64,000 bases of DNA from the NCBI RefSeq assembly GCF_014280965.1, contig NZ_JACODZ010000005.1:372001-436000 (forward strand), read 5' to 3'. Shown one piece after another: positions 56,622 to 64,000 of the stretch. The stretch comes from Echinicola salinicaeni. Lineage in GTDB: Bacteria; Bacteroidota; Bacteroidia; Cytophagales; Cyclobacteriaceae. The translations under genes were made by a program, and so were the position numbers. The notes under the pieces were generated by a model. The model had not been told where the DNA came from, searched no databases, and worked only from the letters and a program-made list of their open reading frames with translations. Position 1 is the first letter of the stretch; each line of letters opens with the position of its first letter.

Positions 56622-58211
56622 TTAATTATTATAATCTGGATTTTGCTCAAGTTCTGGATTTCTTTGTAATTCTGTTTCAGGAAGCGGGAATAACAAATGT
56701 TTCTCTTCAATTATCTTTCCTAAAATATTATTTGCCCCAACAGCGTCTACAAAGCTTATTTCACCAGGATTGGATGCAGAAGTTACAGGGAATTTTCTCG
56801 TTCTCTGAACATCATCCCATAAAGTGAATTCAAAAACTAATTCCCTGAATCTTTCCTTCCAAACTTCTTCTGTAAAATCAATTACAGAAAGACCATTTAA
56901 AGACTGTTTGATATCATTTTCATCCATTTCCCAGTAAGCTCTTCCTCTTACAGCTGAAAGGTAATTGATAGCCTCATCCGTAACTCCTTCACTTTGTGCA
57001 ATGGCTTCTGCAGCAATCAACAAAACATTAGAATAGGTCATCACAGGAATATCCTTTCCTGAATTGGCCGTTTCAGACAATGCCAAGTCATCATGCCAAT
57101 AGTAAGGAGCTTTGGGGAAGTCAATAGTAGAACCATCTTCACCCGTAATTTGAGAGTGGAAGAATTGCTTCTCTTGAATTCTCAAATCACTATCTGGATC
57201 ATAGGCCCAATAAAACTCATCCATAGGCAGATAACCTCCATTGGTAATACTGTAGGCTACTTCTGAAGTCACAGAAGTGGGATAACAATATACAGGATAG
57301 GAACTGGTCGATATACCTTCCTGATATTCAATAAAATAAACATACTCCCCTGCTGAAACATCAGATTTCCTGATTTTGTTATAAGCAGAATTATTGGCAA
57401 TCAAATTGTCCTGGGCATCATAATCATGTTGCTCAAGTGCATAGGCACCACTGTTAATTACTTCTTTTGCCCAAAAAGCAGCATCTTCATAATGATCTTC
57501 CTGAAGGGGGTAACCACTCATGGTCAAATAAACTTCCGACAACAATGCTGCAGCTGTGCTCTGAGAAATCCTCTTCTCATTATTACCCATAGAAGCCATC
57601 CCCAATCCGTCTTGATTTGCAGCAAACTCCAAATCCTCTACAATCAAATCATAAACCTCTTTTACAGTTCCTCTTGCGATATACAAGTCTTCTAAAGATT
57701 CATAAGGATCCGTGATCACTGGAACACCTCCGAACATCTTTACCAAATAGAAATATGTAAAGGCCCTGAAGAACTTTGCTTCGGCCAACAAATTATTGGC
57801 TTCTTCGGCAGACAAACCTGGAGTTTCTGGTATGTACTTGATAGCATTGTTAGCTCTTGAAATACCTCTGTACATATCTCCCCAAAGACTGGTCAAATAG
57901 GTGGAAGTATTTCTTCCGTCCAAAGTCAATTGCAGAGAATTTTGAACATGTGGCTCTTGACCTTTGTATTCATTATCAAAATAACCTGACATATAGCCTC
58001 CCAACATGGACCTAGAACCTCCATAAGAAGAGGCTGAATTAACAATCTGGGGGCCGCCATTTCTATATAGGGAATTCACCGCTGAATAGGCATGCTCAGG
58101 CACAGAGAAAAACTGCCCTGATGACATTTCATCTCTAGGCTCTTCCTTCAGAAAATCTGAGCAAGAAGCCAGTAGAAGTGCATTTATTAATATTAAAGCT
58201 ATTTTTTTCAT
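56622..58211 (-). CDS. SusD/RagB-family outer-membrane lipoprotein
   Basis: The 529-residue protein has a lipoprotein signal (LLLASCSDFLKEEP, Cys17) and the SusD layout of TPR-like helices, with LAEAKFFRAFTYFYLVKMFG and the C-terminal RFRELVFEFTLWDDVQR and NPELEQNPDYNN. SusD proteins sit on the outer face of the outer membrane and form the lid of the SusC transporter, capturing oligosaccharides. It follows susC by 19 bases. The glycan cannot be read from the sequence, but the GH92 operon next door suggests mannose-containing glycans. Confidence 0.95.
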   Translation of the reverse strand: MKKIALILINALLLASCSDFLKEEPRDEMSSGQFFSVPEHAYSAVNSLYRNGGPQIVNSASSYGGSRSMLGGYMSGYFDNEYKGQEPHVQNSLQLTLDGRNTSTYLTSLWGDMYRGISRANNAIKYIPETPGLSAEEANNLLAEAKFFRAFTYFYLVKMFGGVPVITDPYESLEDLYIARGTVKEVYDLIVEDLEFAANQDGLGMASMGNNEKRISQSTAAALLSEVYLTMSGYPLQEDHYEDAAFWAKEVINSGAYALEQHDYDAQDNLIANNSAYNKIRKSDVSAGEYVYFIEYQEGISTSSYPVYCYPTSVTSEVAYSITNGGYLPMDEFYWAYDPDSDLRIQEKQFFHSQITGEDGSTIDFPKAPYYWHDDLALSETANSGKDIPVMTYSNVLLIAAEAIAQSEGVTDEAINYLSAVRGRAYWEMDENDIKQSLNGLSVIDFTEEVWKERFRELVFEFTLWDDVQRTRKFPVTSASNPGEISFVDAVGANNILGKIIEEKHLLFPLPETELQRNPELEQNPDYNN

Positions 58212-58230
58212 CTTCTCTTATTCTTGGATT

Positions 58231-61200
58231 TTAAAACTGAACACTTAAGCCCATAGTGAAAGTCCTAGGCTTAGGATACTGGAAGAAGAAAATATTCTGC
58301 CCCCATTGATTCCCTCCCCATGAACTACCTTCTGGATCATAACCTTTGAAGTCCTTAGAGCTGATCAAAAATGCATTTTGGACACTGGTATACACTCTTA
58401 AATTTCTCAAATGAAGACGGGAAAGCACTTCGTTATCAAATGTATATCCAAGAGAAATCAAGTTACCTCTCAAATAAGACCCATCAGCTACCCAGTGATC
58501 ATCCACTTGGCTATTTTGTCCACTGTATGCTTGGTTTCTGATTTGTTGAACAAAGGTATCCTGGTTGTTTTCAGTCCATCCATCATATAAAATACTAGTC
58601 AAACCGTTGGCAATACCTGATCTATCTTCTATAGAGTGATAATATTGTTGAAGAATATCCACTCCATAAACAAATTGTAGATCCAATGTCAAGTCAAAAT
58701 TCTTATATCTGAAATTATTGGTAAAACTACCAGTCCAATCTGGAAGCCCGTTGCCAATGATCTGCTGTTCTTCAGAACGCTTTGCTTCACCCGGTACGGC
58801 ACCTACCTCTGCAGCCTCACTCACTTCATCGGTACCCCAAGTCCCTAACCTTCTGTAGCCCCAAAAAGAACTTAAAGGCTCTCCAACTCTTAGAATAGTT
58901 TGGCTACCTGACACCCAGTTTGGTCCAGGGAATATATCTTCATCATTTTCACCCAATGATTCTATTCTGTTTTTATTATAATTGAAGTTCAAGGAAGTTT
59001 CCCAATTAAAATCCCTAGTTGATACTGGGAATGCTCTTACCAATGCTTCAATACCTCTATTGGATACAGAGCCGATATTATCCCTTACCGCTGAGAAACC
59101 GGAAGTATAGGGCACTGGCCTATCCAAAAGCAAATCTGTGGTTAGCTTATAGTAATAATCAAAAGCAAAAGATACCTTACCTTCCATCAAAGAAAGATCA
59201 AACCCTGCATCAAACTGCTTAGTTCTTTCCCATCCCAAATCAGGATTTGGCAAACGGTTTACATAACTTTCAGATACCCTCGTACCATTGATTAATACCG
59301 TACCGGCAGATACTGTACCCAAAGACTGGTACATGGGGATTTCAGTATTACCTGTGATACCAAAACTAGACCTTAATTTCAATTCACTAATGGAACTGGC
59401 ATCCTGAAGGAAATCTTCATTGCTCAAAACCCAGCCTAAACCTACAGAAGGGAATACCCCATACTTATTATTTTCTCCAAATCTTGAAGATCCATCCACT
59501 CTAGTGGTTAATGTCACCAAATATTTATCGTCATAAGTATAACTTCCCCTTAAGAAATAAGAGTTCATGCTCCATTTGTTATAACTGGAACTAGGTGCAC
59601 CGGGTTGGCTTGCTGCTTGGATACGGTCATATTTGAAAAAATCATCTGAAAAGCCTCTGGCATCCATATAATTCCCCTCAAACACCCTTTCCTGCCAACT
59701 AAGACCAAGGACGGCATTGATTCTATGCTTACCTATATCCTTTATATAAGTCAAATAGGTTTCTTCTTGCCAATAACTGGATCGCTGATCTTCGATGGAA
59801 GCAAAACCATTTGGACTTGAAATATTCAATAAATCCGTAGGATAATAATTTCTGTAATTATTATCATGAAGATCAAACCCAAACTGTGTTCTTAAATCCA
59901 ATCCCTCCAATAGATGGAAAGTAGTATAAACATTTCCGAACAACTGGTTTCTATCTCTTAACCTTTCCTGAGTCTTCAACACGTGAACAGGGTTGGCCAT
60001 TGGTTCAAGGTTATAAGGATCAGAGATCATAGAAGAATTACTCCAAGTACCATCAGGAAATTTCACAGGAAAAATTGAAGGCATTTCCAACATCGTCCTC
60101 CTTGGCACCTGACTACCTCCACCCTCTTCTACATTATTCTCAGAGGTCCTGTTTACCATTAAGTTGAATCCCATTGACACCCAGTCTTTCGGCTTAGTAT
60201 CATAAGCTATTTTTGCATTTAGTCTATTTAGCCAACTTCCATGCATGATTCCTTGAAGTCTTGCATAATTTACAAAAGCTCCGAGTGAAGACTTTTCACT
60301 TTTTGACTGAATAGATAGCTGATGGTTTTGGGAAAAAGAAGTTCTCGTCGCTTCATCTTGCCAGTCAGTATCATATAATGGATTTCCGTTGGCATCAAAT
60401 AGATTAGGATCATCAGTGGTAAATACAGGAGGAGTACCATCGTTGTATTTTGGATAATTTTCGAAGCCAGTTTTGACTACTTCCAAAAACTCCTGTGAAT
60501 TCATCACATCCATTTTTCTAGCAAGAACACCTGCGCTCACGAAGCCATCGTATCCGATGACAACACCTTCAGTTTTAGCACCTCTTTTGGTAGTGATCAA
60601 AATCACCCCATTGGCACCTCTAGATCCATAAATGGCCGTAGAAGAAGCATCCTTCAACACCTCCATGCTTTGGATATCATTAGGATTGACAAAACTAATA
60701 TCTTCCATCACAACACCATCTACCACATATAATGGAGAAGAGTCAGAATTGATGGTCCCTAAGCCTCTAATTACAACCCGAGGACTACTATTGGGTGCCC
60801 CAGAATTAAGGAATACATTCACCCCTGCTACCTTACCTTTGAGGCCTTGAAGTGCATTCATCACTGGTTCTTTGAGCAGGTCTTCACCTCCTACTACACC
60901 TACAGAACCAGTCAAATCTGATTTCTTTTGAATACCATAACCGACAACAACTACTTCATCTAGTGCTTCTGTATCTGATGACAGCACTATATTAAGGCTG
61001 GATTGACTTCCTACGGAAACCTCCTTGGATTCCATCCCTATAAAACTAAAAATCAATACAGATTCGTTGGACGCCACGGAAATATTGAACTTTCCGTCCA
61101 GGTCCGTTATTGTCCCATTGGTCGTCCCCTTCTCCAAGATCGATACTCCTGGAAGCGGTTCTCCCGATTCATCGGTTACTGTTCCACTGATCTGCTTTGC

Positions 61201-61389
61201 TTTGATTTCTGAAAATGCCACCAGAGGTTGGGCATTGTTTTCGGGTAAAATTGTAGGACTTGCAGTGGCATAGGAAAAAGATCCTAATACACCTGAGAGA
61301 AGCATTGTCATTAGACCTCCTCTCATTCCCCGAAAGTTTGAAGTAGATCTACCATCTAGAATGGTAGTATCTTTAAACTTTGCTTTCAT
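58231..61389 (-). CDS. SusC/RagA-family TonB-dependent outer-membrane transporter
   Basis: The 1052-residue protein has an N-terminal export signal, a carboxypeptidase-like domain (QISGTVTDESGEPLPGVSIL, about 65-150), a TonB-box-like stretch VVVVGYGIQKKSDLTG, the plug domain (SSPLYVVDGV, ASSTAIYGSRGANGVILI) and a large beta-barrel ending in FTMGLSVQF. It imports oligosaccharides across the outer membrane with energy from TonB-ExbBD. It is the first gene of the susCD unit. The shared palindrome lies 97 bases upstream of its start. Confidence 0.96.
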   Translation of the reverse strand: MKAKFKDTTILDGRSTSNFRGMRGGLMTMLLSGVLGSFSYATASPTILPENNAQPLVAFSEIKAKQISGTVTDESGEPLPGVSILEKGTTNGTITDLDGKFNISVASNESVLIFSFIGMESKEVSVGSQSSLNIVLSSDTEALDEVVVVGYGIQKKSDLTGSVGVVGGEDLLKEPVMNALQGLKGKVAGVNVFLNSGAPNSSPRVVIRGLGTINSDSSPLYVVDGVVMEDISFVNPNDIQSMEVLKDASSTAIYGSRGANGVILITTKRGAKTEGVVIGYDGFVSAGVLARKMDVMNSQEFLEVVKTGFENYPKYNDGTPPVFTTDDPNLFDANGNPLYDTDWQDEATRTSFSQNHQLSIQSKSEKSSLGAFVNYARLQGIMHGSWLNRLNAKIAYDTKPKDWVSMGFNLMVNRTSENNVEEGGGSQVPRRTMLEMPSIFPVKFPDGTWSNSSMISDPYNLEPMANPVHVLKTQERLRDRNQLFGNVYTTFHLLEGLDLRTQFGFDLHDNNYRNYYPTDLLNISSPNGFASIEDQRSSYWQEETYLTYIKDIGKHRINAVLGLSWQERVFEGNYMDARGFSDDFFKYDRIQAASQPGAPSSSYNKWSMNSYFLRGSYTYDDKYLVTLTTRVDGSSRFGENNKYGVFPSVGLGWVLSNEDFLQDASSISELKLRSSFGITGNTEIPMYQSLGTVSAGTVLINGTRVSESYVNRLPNPDLGWERTKQFDAGFDLSLMEGKVSFAFDYYYKLTTDLLLDRPVPYTSGFSAVRDNIGSVSNRGIEALVRAFPVSTRDFNWETSLNFNYNKNRIESLGENDEDIFPGPNWVSGSQTILRVGEPLSSFWGYRRLGTWGTDEVSEAAEVGAVPGEAKRSEEQQIIGNGLPDWTGSFTNNFRYKNFDLTLDLQFVYGVDILQQYYHSIEDRSGIANGLTSILYDGWTENNQDTFVQQIRNQAYSGQNSQVDDHWVADGSYLRGNLISLGYTFDNEVLSRLHLRNLRVYTSVQNAFLISSKDFKGYDPEGSSWGGNQWGQNIFFFQYPKPRTFTMGLSVQF

Positions 61390-61485
61390 GCGAAATTCTG
61401 GATTTGGGTTTGAAAATAATTTTGACTAAAAAAGGCTGTCCGTCCAAAAAATAATGGCTGGAACCACCTCATTCAAGCCATAAAG

Positions 61486-61499
61486 CTAAACCCATTTAG
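61486..61499. promoter_or_regulatory. Operator candidate, copy 2 (susC)
   Basis: CTAAACCCATTTAG, identical in layout to copy 1 upstream of the GH92 operon and differing in one central base; the flanking AAAG and TA are also shared. It lies 97 bases before the susC ATG. These are the only two copies I found in the window. Confidence 0.6.
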
Positions 61500-61773
61500 T
61501 AAAAATGCAAAATCGTTTTATCTCATTTGACTCCAATGAAAAAGCAGGGCTATTGAACTAACACAGGTCATCCTAAAAATAACGTTATTCAAACAAAAAA
61601 ATGAGACCATAATCACAAAATCCCAGAAATTAACATCTACATTTTTTTTAATAAATTATTCCTATTATATTAATTAATTGTACTATTGGCCTAGAACAAC
61701 AAACAAAATTATCACTTTATAAATATGATATCTTGAAAAATTAGCAACACCTAATCAGTCCATTAGGATACTA

Positions 61774-61815
61774 ATAAAAAAAACTCACCGATCATATCTA
61801 ATAGATTAGTGAGTT
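61774..61815 (-). terminator. Terminator of the LacI regulator gene
   Basis: Outer arms AACTCAC (61782-61788) and GTGAGTT (61809-61815) with extra inner pairs, followed on the minus strand by a run of T. It lies 26 bases beyond the regulator stop. Confidence 0.75.
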
Positions 61816-61840
61816 CTTATTTCTTTTTTTAACCTATGTG

Positions 61841-62884
61841 CTATTTACTCATCCCTACTTTCTTCTTGGAAGACTCCCTTTCATTTACTGAGGCTTGTAA
61901 GACTATTTTCTTTACCTTTCTTTCCTCCACATCTGTATTAATCAGTTCTAGCATAGTGCTGATTAATTTTTGAGCTATTTCTTCTTTCGGTTGAACAATA
62001 CTCGTTACAGTAGGTGTGTTGAATTTGAAAAATTCATTATCATCAAAAGCAATCACGGCCATATCTTCAGGTATTTTTATTCCTAACTCCTTCATTACTT
62101 GCATTCCTTTCATTGCCAAATAATTGGTTGCAAAAAATATGGCATCAAGTTCTTTATTATTTAAAAAATAGCCTTTTAATGCCTTAGCAGCATCTAAAGA
62201 AGAATATGAGCCAAAGGGAACTTTCAATACTTTGGGGCTGATTCCCAATGTTTCACACATTTGATCATAAGCCTCTTTCCTGTCCTGCATTTGAGATTGA
62301 TTACTATCTAAAGTAACAAATCCAATTTCTTTCAATCCATTTTCCAAAAATAAATCCAAACCTTGCTTTGCACCCTGAAAGTTATCTATCACTACATGGC
62401 TGCATTCCACATCGGGTAGATACCTATCAAACAGGATCATTGGATTTCTGTCATTAGACAATTCCTTTATTAACTTTGGATCCATTCCTACTGGAGGTGT
62501 CAGGATGTACCCATCAACTTGTAAATCCTTGAAAACCCTGATCAATCCCATGGTCTTTTCCGGATCATTATTCGTACTACTATAGATGATTTTATAACCA
62601 TCTTTAAATGCCTGATCTTCAATAAGCTTAGCAATGGTAGCAAAAAAGGGATTAGAAATATCCTCTACCATAAAAACAATAATATTGGACTTTCCTGTCC
62701 GTAAACTTTTTGCCAGCTGACTGGGATAATAGCCTATTTCTTTGACATAAGCCTGAACCTTATCTATTAATTTCTGGCTAATTCTATTTTCTTCCGCCTT
62801 GCCATTCAGCACAAACGAAACTGTTGTGACAGAAACATTTAGCTCCTTGGCTATGGCTTTTATAGAGTGTTTTTTCTTTTGCAT
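61841..62884 (-). CDS. LacI-family transcriptional regulator
   Basis: The 347-residue protein has an N-terminal LacI-type helix-turn-helix (HSIKAIAKELNVSVTTVSFV), the hinge (GYYPSQLAKSLRTGKSN) and a periplasmic-binding-protein-like sensor domain (VEDISNPFFATIAKLIED onward). It binds DNA as a dimer and responds to a sugar or sugar phosphate. It lies directly upstream of susCD, is transcribed in the same direction and has its own promoter and terminator. The palindromes before susC and the GH92 operon are its most likely targets. Confidence 0.93.
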   Translation of the reverse strand: MQKKKHSIKAIAKELNVSVTTVSFVLNGKAEENRISQKLIDKVQAYVKEIGYYPSQLAKSLRTGKSNIIVFMVEDISNPFFATIAKLIEDQAFKDGYKIIYSSTNNDPEKTMGLIRVFKDLQVDGYILTPPVGMDPKLIKELSNDRNPMILFDRYLPDVECSHVVIDNFQGAKQGLDLFLENGLKEIGFVTLDSNQSQMQDRKEAYDQMCETLGISPKVLKVPFGSYSSLDAAKALKGYFLNNKELDAIFFATNYLAMKGMQVMKELGIKIPEDMAVIAFDDNEFFKFNTPTVTSIVQPKEEIAQKLISTMLELINTDVEERKVKKIVLQASVNERESSKKKVGMSK

Positions 62885-62905
62885 TTGCGGGATTTATACT
62901 AAGCA

Positions 62906-62931
62906 AAATGGCTCATAAAATAGCGCCATTT
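62906..62931 (-). promoter_or_regulatory. Inverted repeat in the LacI gene leader
   Basis: Perfect 7-bp arms AAATGGC (62906-62912) and GCCATTT (62925-62931) lie just downstream of the candidate -7 box of this gene. It may be a site for autoregulation. It does not match the CTAAA/TTTAG motif. Confidence 0.3.
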
Positions 62932-62946
62932 GAGTTTGTTAAATAC

Positions 62947-62954
62947 CAAATATA
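62947..62954 (-). promoter_or_regulatory. Candidate -7 box of the LacI gene
   Basis: TATATTTG on the minus strand fits TAnnTTTG, 63 bases before the start codon. No clear -33 element is seen. Confidence 0.4.
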
Positions 62955-63011
62955 ATCTATTTTCTGAAAAATTAAAGAGACTTTCCCATCTAAGCTTATA
63001 TGTTCATAAAA

Positions 63012-63041
63012 CAAAAGGCCATTCAGAAGAACAGCCTTTTG
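63012..63041 (-). terminator. Terminator of the second SusD-like gene
   Basis: Perfect 8-bp arms CAAAAGGC (63012-63019) and GCCTTTTG (63034-63041), 14-nt loop, with TTTT following on the minus strand. It lies 22 bases past the stop. Confidence 0.65.
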
Positions 63042-63062
63042 CAATAAGAATCATAATTGAAA

Positions 63063-64000
63063 TCATTCTACATCCCACCATATTCTGGTAGTATAAAGAT
63101 CCAGGCCTTGTCTTGCCACCGCAGCATTATAACCTTCAGGATTATTGGCTGCTTCAGAACCTGGATATCTCAACCTTCTTGGAATAGTTCCATTGGTTTG
63201 ATTTCCAGGATAATTTACAGGCGTCAAGACAGGAAAACCAGTCCTTCTCCAATTGGCATAAGCCTCATATTCATTGAGTAGAGTTGCAGCCCAATATTGT
63301 TCACCCAATATCCTGTCCCATTCGGCACTGTTATATGGATTGGCAGCCAAATAAGCCGCTATATCTGCATCAGCTATTTCAAGACTGGCATCATAGACCA
63401 TATACTGTTTCATAGCAGCTGTAACACCAGCATTATAGTGATCTACTGCATTACCGGTTGCCCAGCCTTTTTCAATCGCTTCTGCTATTAGAAATTCTAC
63501 TTCCGCATAGGTCTGAAAAACCATGGGAGATTCTCTTAATACAAACAGCGGATTGATTCTACTGTAATCATCTCTTCTTGCAGAAGAAGTATATAAAGGA
63601 TCGAAATTTTCAATGGTGTTACCATCATAGCCATTAGGAAGTCCCATTGGTTCTCCTCCGTTCCTAACCCAACTCAACTTTTCCAAACGTGGATCATCAC
63701 CTGCGATCATCCAATCTACAAAAGTCTTACTAAGCACGCCTTGGTCATCATTGGTATAGTTTGTTCCGTCATAATTAAACACATCGCCTATACCGTTTCG
63801 GTTAATACCAGCTGGCCCATCAGTATGTGAGATATAACAGATATCATCATTACTGGTCATTACGCCACCGGCAATAGCCTTTCCAACGTATTCTTGGGCT
63901 ATATTCGGGGCCACATTGCTCATTCTCATTCCTATTCTTAACATCAAGCTATGCGCAAATTTTCTCCATTTGTCCAAATCCCCGCCATAGATTAAATCTT
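63063..64000 (-). CDS. SusD-like outer-membrane lipoprotein, second type (partial, N-terminus outside window)
   Basis: The frame is open through the window edge, giving the last 312 or so codons. It carries the signature of the second SusD group (PF12771 type), LIYGGDLDKWRKFAHSLMLR, followed by RIGMRMSNVAPNIAQ and YAEVEFLIAEAIEKGW, and ends RQGLDLYTTRIWWDVE. A Met-like TTG at 63977 is not the true start, because conserved sequence continues before it. It is the distal gene of another SusC/SusD locus that begins beyond the window, and it differs in type from the SusD at 56622-58211. Confidence 0.92.
   Translation of the reverse strand, partial: DLIYGGDLDKWRKFAHSLMLRIGMRMSNVAPNIAQEYVGKAIAGGVMTSNDDICYISHTDGPAGINRNGIGDVFNYDGTNYTNDDQGVLSKTFVDWMIAGDDPRLEKLSWVRNGGEPMGLPNGYDGNTIENFDPLYTSSARRDDYSRINPLFVLRESPMVFQTYAEVEFLIAEAIEKGWATGNAVDHYNAGVTAAMKQYMVYDASLEIADADIAAYLAANPYNSAEWDRILGEQYWAATLLNEYEAYANWRRTGFPVLTPVNYPGNQTNGTIPRRLRYPGSEAANNPEGYNAAVARQGLDLYTTRIWWDVE

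Larger units (their letters stand above)
61390..61840. other. Control region upstream of susC
   Basis: 451 bases without a gene. It contains operator copy 2 (61486-61499), a possible distal -7 box TAATTTTG (61704-61711, minus), a small hairpin with CCTAAT/ATTAGG arms (61750-61767) and the LacI gene terminator (61774-61815). Confidence 0.5.

Overview
The window looks like chromosomal DNA of a Bacteroidota bacterium, most likely in or near the Cyclobacteriaceae (Echinicola/Cyclobacterium/Algoriphagus type). The grounds are a SusC/SusD pair plus a second SusD-like gene, two GH92 and one GH20 glycosidase, a CRTAC1-type FG-GAP protein paired with a vanadium haloperoxidase, a NagB fused to a LmbE-type domain, promoters of the TTTG/TAnnTTTG type, A+T-rich non-coding DNA and starts without Shine-Dalgarno sequences. 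The genus is inference. I see no rRNA, tRNA, CRISPR array, insertion sequence or phage gene. Most of the window is ordinary core or accessory chromosome.

Layout. 1-5 kb: the 5' part of a GH20 hexosaminidase lipoprotein (cut by the window edge), a c-type cytochrome lipoprotein and katG, all on the minus strand, then a patatin phospholipase. 6-16.6 kb: surface-glycan assembly, with a plus-strand run of YfhO membrane protein, methyltransferase, GT2, second methyltransferase and flippase, converging on a DUF302 gene and a minus-strand run of DegT aminotransferase and two glycosyltransferases. 16.7-25.5 kb: a large FAD/Fe-S oxidoreductase, a methyltransferase, DUF2254, a small zinc-finger protein, a short SSB and a carbonic anhydrase-SulP pair. 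25.6-39 kb: a small membrane protein, two aldo/keto reductases, a Dabb protein, a TPR hybrid histidine kinase, hslV, the pyruvate dehydrogenase E2 gene, a YheT hydrolase, an unusual SRAP protein, fabH and a MORN-repeat protein.

39-64 kb is a sugar-catabolism region. On the plus strand lie a NagC-like ROK repressor, a NagB/LmbE fusion and a ROK sugar kinase (GlcNAc/glucosamine metabolism), then the CRTAC1-haloperoxidase pair. On the minus strand lie a LacI regulator, susC-susD, and a run of GH92, ROK kinase, MFS sugar transporter, GH92 and a cupin with the type II mannose-6-phosphate isomerase signature. Read together, this run could take an alpha-mannoside from the outer membrane to fructose 6-phosphate. 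The same 14-bp imperfect palindrome (CTAAA-CCC[A/T]-TTTAG) lies upstream of susC and upstream of the first GH92 gene, which suggests one regulator, perhaps the neighbouring LacI protein, controls both units.

The other points most worth a second look are an SRAP/YedK homologue that keeps Cys2 and Asn but lacks the usual Arg, Glu and His active-site residues; a CRP-type palindrome ahead of the DUF302 gene; a 13-bp-arm inverted repeat directly before the GH20 start codon; and a perfect 20-bp palindrome between a divergent aldo/keto reductase and Dabb gene. I found no convincing wholly new multi-gene system.
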